A stretch of 64,000 bases of DNA from Saturnia japonica. Taxonomy: Eukaryota > Arthropoda > Insecta > Lepidoptera > Saturniidae. Positions 24,494 through 35,476 of this stretch are shown here, piece after piece; the stretch's first letter is position 1; each line of letters opens with the position of its first letter. The stretch spans positions 62,001-126,000 of the forward strand of contig CM065309.1 in assembly GCA_033032175.1 (NCBI GenBank), given 5' to 3'. The notes beneath the pieces were generated by a model. It saw only the letters and a list, made by a program, of their open reading frames with translations, was not told where the DNA came from and searched no databases. Position numbers and translations under genes: made by a program.

Positions 24494-25135
24494 AGGTTGA
24501 AATCTATATAGCGTATTCAGTCTTAACTCAGCCTTAAGTTCCGAAATTGAAATTTATAGTCGCAAGCTTAGCATTAGCTAAGCTCTGCCTGAGTAAGATT
24601 CAAGTCATCAAATTCAAGGACTTACGGAAAACTTGGGTATTATATAACTAAAAAAATAGTATAGCCTACTAGCTACTTAGCAGTGATTTTATACACTTTT
24701 TAAATTATCTGTATTGCTTGATTCTTATTAGCTACTACATAGGAATGACTGTTCTTATTACGTAAACGTTTTGTTATTCCTGTTGTTTCCAGTTGTTTCT
24801 CGTTATTGGTTTGAAACTTTAATCTTTTTATTTTATGTACGAATAATCTGTCATTTTTACTTTAAAGCAAATTGAATATTATACAATTACACAATTAAAA
24901 TTCTATTTTAAATAGCTTTTTAATTTTCTATACATAATTCGTGATTAAATTATTTGTTTGAGTTGAAGAAATTTAACAGTTCAGATAAGGTATCGAAACG
25001 TAAATTGACAGTTACCGGACACTTCCAAAACGTCTATAAATTCGAAAACTAAGATTGTGCTGAGTAAATTCTTAGCGAAGTTTGAGCTTAACTAAGGCTG
25101 AGCTAAGAATGAGTATGCTCTATAGATTTCAACCT
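24494..25135. repeat. 642-bp MITE with long inverted ends
   Basis: The left end AGGTTGAAATCTATATAGCG and right end (reverse complement AGGTTGAAATCTATAGAGCA) continue as imperfect inverted repeats of roughly 100 bp ('cttaactcagcctta' against 'taaggctgagctaag'). It interrupts a repeat whose left end is 24440-24493. No coding capacity. Confidence 0.75.
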
Positions 25136-25704
25136 TGAACGGCTTAGATAACTTCACTGGGCTTGGAATGTTTAATGTACTACGTACTAGAGTAGCTATT
25201 ACGAACAAAAATTGTACTCCACTGGGCACCGCAGGGCGCGGGGAACGCTCGCATTAATACATCCTTTTCACGAAGCGACTTACGACACTTTTGAACCCTC
25301 TGTAACTTCATTGTTAATAAAGCAAGAATTTTGAATTTTTAAAGATCAAGGGGACTTACCTTAAGTGACTATTTTTTTGTTTGTTTAAGCACGCTAATCT
25401 CTGGAACTTCCAGTCGGAATGTAAAAATTTTATTTTTATGTGATAGCCAGACTCATTAGGAATAATAAGACTATCTAAAAATAGGTTACAGCTTTCAACA
25501 AACCTTAAATATTTATTTTTGTTAAGTAAGTCGGAGGTGAACGCCCCCAACCGTTATCCGCGTGCGTTGACGAAATGATTAGTGATACTTGAATATAATG
25601 TTCTACAAAAATATTGGTCCTTAGTATAATATCCAAAACAGAAAGTCCGCGACAGCATGTTATATGAACTACAATAAGCTATTTTGTGTCAAAAAGTTGT
25701 TAAA
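25136..25704. other. Intergenic, nothing recognised
   Basis: No family or gene identified. Confidence 0.4.
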
Positions 25705-25960
25705 AATTAATGATAGAAAGAAAAAATATTTATATGATAATGAAAATACAGACATAATTAATACAGCACTCATTAAACAAGAGATTACAATAAAATATTA
25801 CTAATTAAATTTATACATTTATACATAAAAAAGCCGTATTCAAGATCAAAAAGGACCTCAGCTCAGCATATGCTAGTAAATTAAAAATAAATTCATTAAT
25901 TTTATACTTAAATATACGTACAGATCTAGCAAACAGAATATTGTTCCAGGTAATGCCTTA
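25705..25960 (-). repeat. LINE 3' UTR fragment, 'AAGAGATTACAATAAAATAT' family
   Basis: Matches 59150-59285 and 59530-59640: 'acaagagattacaataaaat', 'gatcaaaaaggacctcagct', 'acagatctagcaaacaga'. Minus orientation is inferred from the AT-rich end at 25710. Confidence 0.6.
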
Positions 25961-26119
25961 CACATAAGATAGACATATACTGTCCAGCGTTATTTTGTAG
26001 AACTATTTAAGATAAATATTTTCATGATATATTATAAACGTGAACGCACGTCAAAATAGCTCGCAGATGGCACAATTTTTTCCTAATTACTTGACACTTA
26101 TCGTTATATTTTGGACAAT

Positions 26120-26515
26120 TCACACAATATCTTTATAAATTATAGCCTATGTGTTATTCTGATGTATAAGCTATATTATTGTAAAGTTTCATTAAAATCC
26201 ATTTAATAGTTTTTGCGTGAAAGAGTAACAAACATCCATCGGTATACACAAACTTTCGCATTTATAATATTAGTAGGAAGTAGGATGTTAATCCTTAAAA
26301 ACAAAAGTTACTTCATCATATAGACAATTTTATGAAGTTAAATTTTGTTCTTTATATAATGTTATTTGGGCACATAGTTTAGGAGATACTGAAAAATTTA
26401 AATCATTTGTAGGTACTTGCGAGAAGAACAAATAGAATAGATTACACGTGTGCGTTGGCGTTGCGGTGTTTGTCGTATAAAATAAACAAGTGTGAAACCG
26501 TGGGGCGCAGCTAGT
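26120..26515 (+). repeat. Retroposon tail, 'ACACGTGTGCGTTGG' family
   Basis: 'taaagtttcattaaaatcca' to 'ttacacgtgtgcgttggcgt' and 'ggggcgcagctagtt'. Confidence 0.5.
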
Positions 26516-26925
26516 TAAGACATAAATAAGATTTAAGACAAATATTTTTCATTAAAACGTTCTTTTAAATATGCTTAGGTGTTTGGTGTATTTTTGATTT
26601 GTAATTTGAAAATATATACTACCGCGTACAGTCGTGTCGCGTCGCGTCGGTTATTTCAAAGACAAAAATACTAGTCGTGAATGATCCTTTGGAAACAAAC
26701 ATAATATTATTATGATGTTATTGACTTTTTTAAAGGTCTTTTTAAGATTTGCTATGATACATTACTTTGATATTTCTCTTATGGTTTACTCAGCGTAATC
26801 TATTGCTGCATTAATTGTTGCAAAGCTTCGAGCATATATCCCAAATTGGTTTAATTATACCATATTTTAAAATAGGTAAAATCACACAACATAGTAAATT
26901 AAAATAACATGAATATTTGAAAAAA
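26515..26925. other. Intergenic, nothing firm
   Basis: Contains a trace of the TAGCTGTGCC family ('ttttaaggtctttttaagat', 'ggtttactcagcgtaatcta') around 26730-26800. Confidence 0.4.
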
Positions 26926-26929
26926 CTAG

Positions 26930-27385
26930 CCGTGGGCGATTATGGGTAAAACTAATGTAATCATCCGATTATGAAGATATCTCGATTAAGGCTATAAGTA
27001 ATTTCTAATATTAGTAGATATTTCGATGACGAGTGATCATTCATAATCAAAGTACGATTAGTAATTACTAATGCTAGGTTACTAACTTGATAAAATTAAT
27101 AATTATTACGACCGAACAACCTTTTTTAGCTAATTGGTATATATAAAGAACTATGTTGACGACTGCGCAACCTTTTTTTAGCTTCTTACTCTATCTACAA
27201 TTTTAATGAGTATATATCTCATTTCAGACACCATTCATAATCGCGCACATATGAGTATACTTATAGGGCTCGATTATGAATGATCATTCATCATAGTTCG
27301 ATTATGAATGATCACTCGACATCGAAATAACTCGACTATGTAAATCATTAATAATCCAATATCTCGATTATGAATCAGTTAAATT
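26930..27385 (-). repeat. MITE cluster, GGGCGATTATG family
   Basis: 'gtgggcgattatgggtaaaa' opens it; 'attattacgaccgaacaacc' and 'tagctaattggtatat' are the reverse of 10950-11010. Multiple 'cgattatgaatgatca' copies near 27270-27310 suggest a nested or internally duplicated copy. Confidence 0.5.
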
Positions 27386-27779
27386 AGTTTATCAACCAAT
27401 TTAACGATTGAAGTACAATTTAAAGATAATTCCGTTTTCAAACGAAAAGCATCGAGAACGAAATTTTTATAAAGACAAAGTACTTACCTACCTACTAACG
27501 CGGGGGTACGATATTTCAATTGTTCATTGGACTGACACAGTTTATAGGCGAGCGCAGAGTGACGTTGTTATAGGAACACAAACATTACCCTTTTAAATTG
27601 AATTTCGTGCAATTTATCAGCCGGGCCCAGATAAAATACTGCCGTCCCCCTTCAACAATTTAATCCGGTCGAAGTGTGTCTGTCTGCTCTGCTATAATTT
27701 ATATAATGATATTTCAACAGCTTTCATTTGATTTCTGAAGGTCAATATGAATGGAATAATTTTAAATTTCATGTGTACA

Positions 27780-28010
27780 AATAAATAAAATTTAAATGTC
27801 TGTTTGTAATGTACAGCTTATTACTAAATGCATTATGAGAGTATATACATAAAACAAAATTCATTTTTTTTAAATTTCACCAATGTCTCTCTGTGTCTGT
27901 TTGTTCCGGCTAATCTCCGAAACGGATGCACCGATTTTGACGGGACTTTCACTGGTAGATAGCTGACGTTATAAGGAGTAACTTAGGTTACTTTTATAAT
28001 TGTAGATATC
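27780..28010 (-). repeat. Retroposon, TAGCTGTGCC family (reverse, truncated)
   Basis: 'ttgttccggctaatctccga', 'gattttgacgggactttcac' and 'acgttataaggagtaactta' are the reverse of 31255-31350. Confidence 0.65.
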
Positions 28011-28595
28011 AAAAACACAAGAAAAAGTGATAGGAAAGTTTTAGGTAATGGTAAAATGGTACAAAAGAGGTTTGTTGCCACGCAATAATGAATTTTATTA
28101 CCTCACCAAAAAGGCACGAAACAAAACTTTTTAGACAACACTTATGATATTCTGTTACTGATTGATATTGTTTTAGGTTACCATGGATATTTCAAATGGT
28201 CAATAATTGAAAATGATATTGTGAATAATGATTGTGAGTCCTCGTATTATGTACATTTTCATAAACCTTAAATTAGTGTGTATTTGATCATTTTCTGAAT
28301 AAAAAAACATAGATGTGAAGGTTTCACTTGTACCACGTGTGAATTGCACACCTATTATTATTATTATTATTTTTTACGTCTCAAACTGTTTTTGTCTGTC
28401 CAATAAAATTATTGAAAGGAAATATATACACGTTATAAATATTCATTGTTGTGTTTATTAGGTTTAAACGATTAAAACATTAAAATCAGGATATTTATAG
28501 TAAGAATTGTTATATATCTTTACTGACCACAACAATGGTTTTACTTGGTTTCCTCCAAGGAACGTTTAAATCATGTAATAAAGATGTACAATCTT
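28010..28595. other. Intergenic, nothing recognised
   Basis: A (TTA)n run at 28356-28372. No gene or family identified. Confidence 0.4.
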
Positions 28596-28599
28596 TGTC

Positions 28600-28865
28600 C
28601 TGCGGTTTAAACCATTGCAGGGATTCCGGATTCGAAGTCACGTCGAGCGAGACGGTGTCCTTACACGCTAAAACTGAGCCTTAATTGCTGTAAACTTTAC
28701 AAAGTAATTGTAATAATATACAACTATTGGTCATTTAGTAGTATAAGATATAACTGCCTACCATGAGAGGTACCACACTCAAGTTGAGATTCCGTCGCCA
28801 AGCACTAACATGTGTGTTCCAGCAACTCGCAGCTGCACTTGAGAGTCAGTCCCCTCCCTCTTACC
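28600..28865. repeat. SINE family 1, two parts in opposite orientation
   Basis: 28600-28685 is the tRNA-like head on the minus strand (B-box reverse 'gggattccggattcgaag', A-box end 'cgctaaaactgagcc'). 28760-28860 is the body on the plus strand ('actcaagttgagattccgtc', 'gcagctgcacttgagagtca'). An inversion or two truncated insertions. Confidence 0.6.
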
Positions 28866-28951
28866 AAGCTTTAGTGTGTTACTTGCCATCTTAGCAACAG
28901 GCGAAATTCTTTTTACATAGAAGAAAAATATAGAGATAAGAAATAAATATA

Positions 28952-30555
28952 CACTCATCAAAAAAGTCTAAGCAACATGTACTAATTTAAATTTTAGGAT
29001 GGTTCTTCACATTATAACGTTGTATTTTATTTTTAAAATAATATCTTTAGGATCCTATTATGTAAAAATAACAGCTGTTGTCTTTATAAGTTCTTTTAAT
29101 AACAGAAATGAACAATATTAGAATATACTGTAGAAACTAAGATACATAAGAAACTAAACTTTTTTCTTACAAAATGAAATTTCTAAAGAAAATGTACTTA
29201 TTGTGAAAGAATAGAACAATTTAATACAAAGTATGGGCTCCTCTGCTATTCAGAACTTGTCGGCAACGATTATTCATTGAATTAATGAGACTGTTTATGT
29301 CATCTTGCGGTATTCGCTCCCAATGGAATTGTAGCAAATCCTTCAGCTGTTGGGTTGTTATCGCTCCGTCCAAGTCCTTCAAAACACGTCTCTGGAGTAT
29401 GTCCCATGCGTGCTCGATGGGGTTGAGATCTGGCGATTGTGCAGGCCAGGGCAATACTCGGATGTTCTCCGTTGCAAAGTATTCACTGGTTCGCCGAGCT
29501 GTATGTGAACGCGCATTGTCATGCATTAACCTAAAATCGGAGCCAAAGGTTTGTGCAAATGGGTAGACAGACATAAGGTCTGAGAATATCCTCAATGTAA
29601 TTTTCAGCATTCATGTTTCCATTTACAAAAACGAGCTCAGTTCGCCTGTTCTTCATAATACCCGCCCATAACATAACTGTTGAGCCGCTGTATGGATGAA
29701 CTTCCTGAACGCACCTGAGCCTTTCAGTATTTCCGGGCCGACGACACACCGCACCCTTCTTGTATCAGGCTTAAACCCGAATCGCGACTCATCGGAAAAC
29801 ATAATTTGATCCCATTGTTCCTGGGTCCATGTTATGCGTTCTCTACACCATTCATATCGACGAGCGCGATTCCCGTGACGTATCGGTGGGCACCTGATTG
29901 GGCGTCGAGCTCGTAGGCCGTACTCATGCAGTCGATTTCGCACAGTTTGAGGACTTACATCAACACCACTTGAAATTTGTAACCTCAAACTTATCTCTCG
30001 AGCGGTTAACATCGGCTGGCGTCTTGCAGTCAGTTGTATGTACCGGTCTTGCCGAGTGGTTGTACTCCTTTTACGGCCTGGATGCTGTTCAGCGGGTTCT
30101 CCTGTATTATTGTAGCGCTGCCAAAGACGACAAATAACACTTCTATGAATGCCAAAATGTCGAGATACCTGAGATTGATTACTTCCCGCTTGCAACATCC
30201 CTACAGCTCTTTGCATTTCATCTGCCATCAAATGACATCGCTTCATGACGTAAAGAATATCTAACAATTCAATTTTGTCGCTAACTTTATTTAAATGGTT
30301 GGTAAAATTATAAAATCAAGATTAAACGTAGCAATTAAAACGCACTTAAATTCAAACAAATTCGCAGTCATTTGAATTTTATGAAAAAACAAAACTTAAT
30401 CAAATTTTTTTTTTTTACAACCAGCCAGTATGTCATCAATAACAAAAAAGTTTACTTATCTACGCACTTTGTTTGAGTAAATATTTAGAAATTAATTAAT
30501 ATAAATAGAAAAATTTGTAATATCACGCATGTTGCTTAGACTTTTTTGATGTGTG
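28952..30555 (-). mobile_element. Tc1-like transposon, complete ends, 1.6 kb
   Basis: The left end CACTCATCAAAAAAGTCTAA and right end (reverse complement CACACATCAAAAAAGTCTAA) are inverted repeats of about 28 bp, differing at one or two bases. TA flanks each end (28950-28951 and 30556-30557), the Tc1/mariner target duplication. It encloses a minus-strand DD34E-type transposase with frameshifts. Confidence 0.9.
29221..30267 (-). pseudogene. Tc1-like transposase (DD34E), frameshifted
   Basis: The N-terminal part carries a paired-type helix-turn-helix (GMLQAGSNQSQVSRHFGIHR, VICRLWQRYNNTG), then FSDESRFG with the first catalytic D. Near 29745 the frame shifts into YSGSTVMLWAGIMKN and ILRPYV. Near 29575 it shifts again into RLMHDNARSHTARRT (second D) and WPAQSPDLNPIEHAWDILQR (third residue E). 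It ends RGAHTLY. All catalytic residues survive, but two frameshifts make it inactive as written. A 28-bp-TIR non-autonomous state is likely; consensus errors are possible. Confidence 0.88.
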
Positions 30556-30559
30556 TAGA

Positions 30560-30775
30560 TTTAAAAGAGTTCCCCAGTGTATCTTCGAAGTCGACGGTCC
30601 AATGCCAATGAATTTAAAATGGAACCAACCTTGAGGTAGCCCCTACACAACAAAAAAAGAATCATCCAAATCGGTTCTTAAAAAAATAATGGCTGAACAT
30701 ACATTAAAAAAAAAACAAATACATTCGAATTGAGTATGCAACCTCCGTCTTTATTTGAAGTCGGTTAAAAATCTA
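30560..30775 (-). repeat. Dispersed repeat, GGTTGTTCAGCC family (reverse)
   Basis: 'tgtatcttcgaagtcgacgg', 'aatttaaaatggaaccaacc', 'aatcatccaaatcggttctt' and 'tttgaagtcggttaaaaatc'. Confidence 0.65.
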
Positions 30776-30957
30776 AAAAACTGGCCAATATTAAAAACTT
30801 AAGCCTAAGCAGGTGTCCTGCTCATAATTCCCTTAAAAATTAATAAATTACTAATTATGGCTACTATTCTATGAAATAGTTGATTATCCTACCATTCAGA
30901 TTCGAAACATTATGATTCTATTTTATGGTCTATTTATTGAGTAAGATTATAGGCCAT

Positions 30958-31475
30958 ACTAGCTGTGCCCACGGCTTCGCTCACGTGGACTGCAAAATGC
31001 CCGCGCGAATCTTGCTTCCTCGCTCCCTGCTATTTTAAAGACAAAAATGCTTATTGTGGGTGTTCCATAGAATATAGATGTATACTCTCGCTGACTTATT
31101 TGTAGGTCTATTTAAGGTCTATAAATATTTAGTACATTAATTTGATATATCTATTATGGTTTACTCAGCGTAAGCCATTTAAGTGCTAGAATTGATTCAC
31201 CATGACCAGTTCTTTTATCTGCCCGGTACCTTAATTCTTTTTCTAAAATAAAAGAAGCCTAAGTTACTCCCTATAAAATCAGCTAACTTCCATTGAAAGT
31301 CCCGTCAAAATCGGTCTAACCGTTTCGGAGATTACCCGAAACAAACAGATAGAAAAAAATTTAAAATAGGTTTTTTGTTATAGGTATCGTATTTACTTTC
31401 ATATGGATTTAGTAAAAAGCTGTTATTTTTACATTACAAACAGACACTTCAATTTTATTAATTGTATAGATAACT
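30958..31475 (+). repeat. Retroposon, TAGCTGTGCC family (full-length-like)
   Basis: Starts 'actagctgtgcccacggctt', with 'ggtttactcagcgtaagcca', 'agtcccgtcaaaatcggtct' and 'acaaacagatag', and ends 'acagacacttcaattttatt'. The best reference copy in the window. Confidence 0.75.
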
Positions 31476-31499
31476 TCACGCTTCCACCCTAAAGAGTTG

Positions 31500-32080
31500 A
31501 GTAGTATCCGTGAACGTCAAGCATTAAGTGGGAACAACGCGACGGTGTAACATTGACGTGGTGGTTCGGTAGAGAGTTGGTCTGATAACTTTAACACGAA
31601 TATATCCGTAAAGCGCAGCTATTCAAATAATAAATCAAAACAAGATATTCATTCAGCGGTGGGAACTTAAATATAGTGTAGTTTATTTGTGAATAATTCC
31701 AAGATGAATGTAATAGATAAATTAGCTAGCAATACGTATTTGTGTACGGGTATGTTTCCTTAAAAAATAAAAATCATTCAATGGCGGTCCACCTTAGTAA
31801 AGTTTTCTGATAACCATCCTACTCGTAACTCGAAACTTGTGGCCGAGTCGTAAAGTTTGTTACGACTTGACGATGAGTTTCCGTAATACGATTAAAAGTC
31901 GAGGTGTCCGCGGCCGCCGCGCCGCGTTGCCTTCCACTACAATGGATGTTACTTCAACATTGTTTCTTGGAGACTCCAACGCTATGCACCCGAGGCGATT
32001 CTGTGCTCCCACGTTGTTTAATATTGTAAAATAAATACTTGTTTCTGTCAACGACGACTATACCAGGATTACAATAATAT
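31500..32080. repeat. Probable LTR or retroelement piece, unresolved
   Basis: 31740-32065 is locally GC-rich with AATAAA at about 32032 and an ending 'actataccaggattaca' that looks like an LTR 3' end. I could not find matching 5' ends or a target duplication. Short open frames on both strands (31837-32034, 31860-32051) show no known domain. Confidence 0.3.
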
Positions 32081-32160
32081 TAGCCATTTAGGGCCTAATG
32101 AAAGCACTTACGAACGCTGAAACACAATTACCGGTTCGGAAAAAGTGGGTTTTATAATTA
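32080..32160 (-). repeat. LINE 3' UTR fragment
   Basis: 'tttagggcctaatgaaagca' and 'acaattaccggttcggaaaa' are the reverse of the LINE UTR seen at 5790-5840. Confidence 0.5.
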
Positions 32161-32359
32161 TTGAGTACTAATTGTGCCCCTCGACTTCGCAAGCGTTAAC
32201 CACTGGATTATTGTTTATGAATATATCGTGGTGATATGTTTTTTAGATAAGGTCCGAGTACCTAATTAAAATGCAAAACAAAAAGAAAAATTGATCAAAA
32301 TCTATCCAGTATTGTTAGCGTGAGGCGCGTAAATCGGCAAACCTCAATCATTCTATTTA

Positions 32360-32555
32360 TATACTAGCTGTGCCCCACGGTTTCACCCGTGTTAAATTTA
32401 TACGACAAACATCGCCAACGCGTCCGTGTAGGCAATTTCTTATACTTTGAGTAAAACTATCCACATTTTTATGAGGAATAAATTAATTTTTCTATTTATA
32501 ATATAGCCTATGTTACTCGCTGATACTGTAGCTTTATATTAGTGTAAGAACTTTT
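32360..32555 (-). repeat. Retroposon tail, ACACGTGTGCG family (reverse)
   Basis: 'actagctgtgccccacggtt', 'acgacaaacatcgccaacgc' and 'tgaggaataaattaattttt'. Confidence 0.55.
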
Positions 32556-32559
32556 CCAT

Positions 32560-32850
32560 ATTATGTTCCTTCCTTCCTCCCAGGAGGCAGGGACATGTAT
32601 ATATGTATAATATGTTAGTTTAGCTCGAATTTCACGGATAGGGAATTAGATTGCGACTTCTTTGCAATCGCGGTAACAACCCAGGCCTAGGTCCGGCAAC
32701 TTTGGCACCCTATACACGCTTGTCGCCCACGCTTTCTCTGCCTTAATCGCTCGCCCCCAAAACCTGTAATGCTGTAAAAGCCATCAGCGGCTCTGTTTTT
32801 CGATAAGCCCCCTCGGATAATAGTAAGGTCAGATCGAAAATAAAAAAATC
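32560..32850 (-). repeat. Dispersed repeat, GGGGGCGAGCG family (reverse)
   Basis: 'cctcccaggaggcagggaca', 'ccgcggctctg'-like and 'cgctcgcccccaaaacctgt' are the reverse of 11580-11830. Confidence 0.65.
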
Positions 32851-32859
32851 GGTCCAGCA

Positions 32860-33200
32860 GTTTTTGAGTTTATCCGTTACAAATTGTTTAAATCCAGTGA
32901 CTTCGGACGAAACATAAATACAAGTTTATGTGCGGAATTTATTTTTTATTTTTTAAGAACAGCACGTCGTCAAACAAGCCACCAGCGTACGCTACCGACA
33001 AAGTTTGATGAGTTCGACACACGACGCGAGGGTGCAGGGGTGGCGCGACGTAAGCGGTCGCCATCGTCGCAAGACTTACACAATAGCAGTTCTTTAACTT
33101 TCCTCTTTTGATACAAACTCTAGCAGAATTTACTTTGTTGTATTTTATTTTGTCGACATAATGACATGAAATAGAATACCTACTTTCAAAACACACGTTT
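32860..33200. other. GC-richer patch, possible repeat, unresolved
   Basis: 32955-33080 is open on both strands (75 and 85 codons) with no recognised domain. Flanked on both sides by repeats. Confidence 0.3.
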
Positions 33201-33618
33201 TTTAAAAACGGAACTTGTATGAACGAACCTCAGAGCCGTATGTACTTAATGGGCTGTTATGAAAGCTCAAACCCTGGCTTTTTATATACATCTCTAATCA
33301 TCTCTGTGGCTCCGGTAGATAAGATATTTAGCTAAAACAAAGGACATTGAAAACTAAGACTGACAATGCGGCAGGCCAGTTATAGTTTTAATTATTATTA
33401 ACTAGTTGTGCCTGCGGCTTCGCTCACGTAAACTACTTAATACCATCGATCGGGTACACGCACGAACGAATCTTGCTCACCCGCTCCCGGCTACTTTAAA
33501 GACAAAAATGCTTATTGTAGAGTGTTCTTTAGAAGATACACATAAACTCTCGCTGACTTTTTTGAAGGACTTTTTAATGTCTACAATTATTATGTAGTAA
33601 GTACATTAATTTGATATA

Positions 33619-33802
33619 CAGTGTAAACTCTTTATAACGAATCTCAAGGGACTGAGCATTTTTTGTCGTTAAAGAGAGTTTTCGTTATATGGAGTGAAGT
33701 TTCAATATGTGGGTTTTAACGCAAACCAACCAAGTTGGGCTCACTTCAACGTTATAGGGAGATTATCGTTATAAATGATAACGTTATAAAGAGTTTACAC
33801 TG
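33619..33802. mobile_element. 184-bp MITE, pogo/Tigger-like ends, TA duplication
   Basis: The left end CAGTGTAAACTCTTTATAAC and right end (same on the complement) are perfect 21-bp inverted repeats. TA flanks at 33617-33618 and 33803-33804. The end sequence resembles Tigger/pogo TIRs (CAGT..AACCTCTTTATAACG). The empty-site sequence is visible in the copy at 31141. Confidence 0.88.
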
Positions 33803-34060
33803 TATCTCTTATCGCTTACTCAGCGTAAGCATTATAAGCGCCCGAATTGATTCACCAAGACCAGTTTTTTTATTTGCACAGAACCCTAATAATTAAATAA
33901 ATTATTATTTTTCTAAAATAAAAGTAGCCTAAGTTACTCCATATAACATCTGCTATCCCAGTGAAAATCCCGTCAAAATCGGTGCAACCGTTTCGGAGAC
34001 TACTCGGAACAAACAGACAGACAAACAAAAAAATGTAAAATGGGGTTTTTGTTATAGATA

Positions 34061-34292
34061 TGTAGCGACATCTCTCGCCACATCTGACGCATCTACATAG
34101 CGACTCCTATCGAGCCACATACGAGGCATCCTACATCGCGCTATAGAAATTAACTCAACAATTGAGTATACATACACCGACTACAACCGTTGGGCAGCTG
34201 CCCGCCAGACATAGCATTCGTCTGGCCGGAGGATCCTCCCTTTTTTATGGCGGATGAGGAACTTTACTCTCTGTTCCTCACCTCCGCCAAAG
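34061..34292. repeat. Insert of about 230 bp in the retroposon, unclassified
   Basis: 'gtagcgacatctctcgccac' to 'cctcacctccgccaaag', GC-richer than its surroundings, absent from other retroposon copies. It has the flavour of an LTR end, but I find no target duplication. Confidence 0.45.
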
Positions 34293-34365
34293 GTATCGTA
34301 TGCAATTTCATATGCATTTAATAAAAAGTGTTTATTTTCACACTACAAACTGATTACATTCAATT

Positions 34366-35372
34366 TTATCTAATGTTAGATATCTAGCTTTGCCCGTGAC
34401 TTAAGTCTGCGGTGCGTGGTATACGTCATATTTCGTGTATGAAAAACACCAACTAAATAAAAAACCCTCCTCTCCTTGAGCTGAAATAGACTCATCTTAC
34501 GGTATTTGACCGGTTTAAGCTTTGAGAATACGTAACTAAAATAATTTAAAATGTTATCCGATATTAACTAAAAGTTTGTTAAATGTTAGGTTAGCATTAT
34601 ATTGTCGATTTTTTGGTCAAGTAATTTTTAAAATATTTTAAGCAGGTAATTAATTAATGAATATTATTTTAATTATAAAAAATTGTTTCCATATTATTGT
34701 TTTCAATATTTTAAGTTATCTGCATATAAACAGTAATCGAATATAATAATAATATGCTTAATAATATATATAATAATAATATATAATGTAATATGCTTGT
34801 TTCAAGGCAAAAAATCGGTTTTCTATTATTTTCAAATTTAAGTGAATGTTCTACATCGAAAAGGATAAGTAGGTAGGTATTTATAAAATTAGTTTCTAAA
34901 TTGTACGAAAACGTTATCATAGAGAGAAAAAACAATGTCTAGAAAAATCGCCTGTGTTAAACGGTTATTATGAAGCTTATGATTTGTTAAATTTCCCGAC
35001 TATAGCCTTGGTTTTATAATGTAACAAAGATAATCCAGATTTACATAATTATGCTTTATCGCCCTTTGGCCATTTATTATAGCTCCATCTATGGTGAAAA
35101 TGTTATATCCTGTGAAAGGCTGTGAATACTTTTTTAAATCCACTAAATTACAGATAAGTTCTTGAGAAAATAAGACCAAAAATGATTTACATGTTATTAT
35201 AATATAAATTTATTTAAATGTGGTAAATATTTTAAAATAAACTCAATGTGTGTATCATTGTGTAATAACTTAGATACTCTGTTGTGTACTATCATGATAT
35301 TCATAGATGATATTTTTGTTTTGTATCTATGAAAGAAGGTAAAGATTTGACGTTTGTCGTGTTGTCAAAAAA
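34366..35372. promoter_or_regulatory. AT-rich region upstream of Srp72 including 5' flank
   Basis: A retroposon trace lies at 34380-34420. The last 250 nt must hold the Srp72 promoter and 5' UTR, but no TATA box or clear initiator stands out. The context before the ATG is TCAAAAAAATG, A at -3. Confidence 0.3.
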
Positions 35373-35476
35373 ATGTCAGCCAACAAGGAAGGCATCCTTG
35401 TGCAGGCATATATTGAATTAAATAAATTCTGCCAAAGTAGTGACTATGATAGGGCGTTAAAAGCAGCTGGAAAAAG
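35373..35476 (+). CDS. Srp72: Srp72 exon 1 (apparent 1-nt frameshift)
   Basis: From the ATG the exon reads MSANKEGILVQAYIELNK and then ends ...DYDRALK, matching the SRP72 N-terminus. The donor GTAAGT at 35477 is strong. The frame from the ATG and the frame required by exon 2 differ by one base. The run of five A at 35459-35463 should be four, giving ALKAAGK then ILQIAP across the junction. As written the ATG frame passes through TGGAAAAA and joins exon 2 out of phase, reaching a stop within seven codons of the splice junction. A consensus indel in a homopolymer is the simplest explanation; a real lesion cannot be excluded. Confidence 0.85.

Larger units (their letters stand above)
33401..34365 (+). 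repeat. Retroposon, TAGCTGTGCC family, split by two inserts
   Basis: Starts 'actagttgtgcctgcggctt'. It is interrupted at 33619-33802 by a MITE and at about 34061-34292 by a second insert, and ends 'tatgcatttaataaaaagtg'. Flanks rejoin to match 30958-31475. Confidence 0.75.

Noticed and set aside
32939..33196. 85-codon minus-strand frame
   Set aside because: GC-richer patch between repeats, open on both strands, no recognisable domain.
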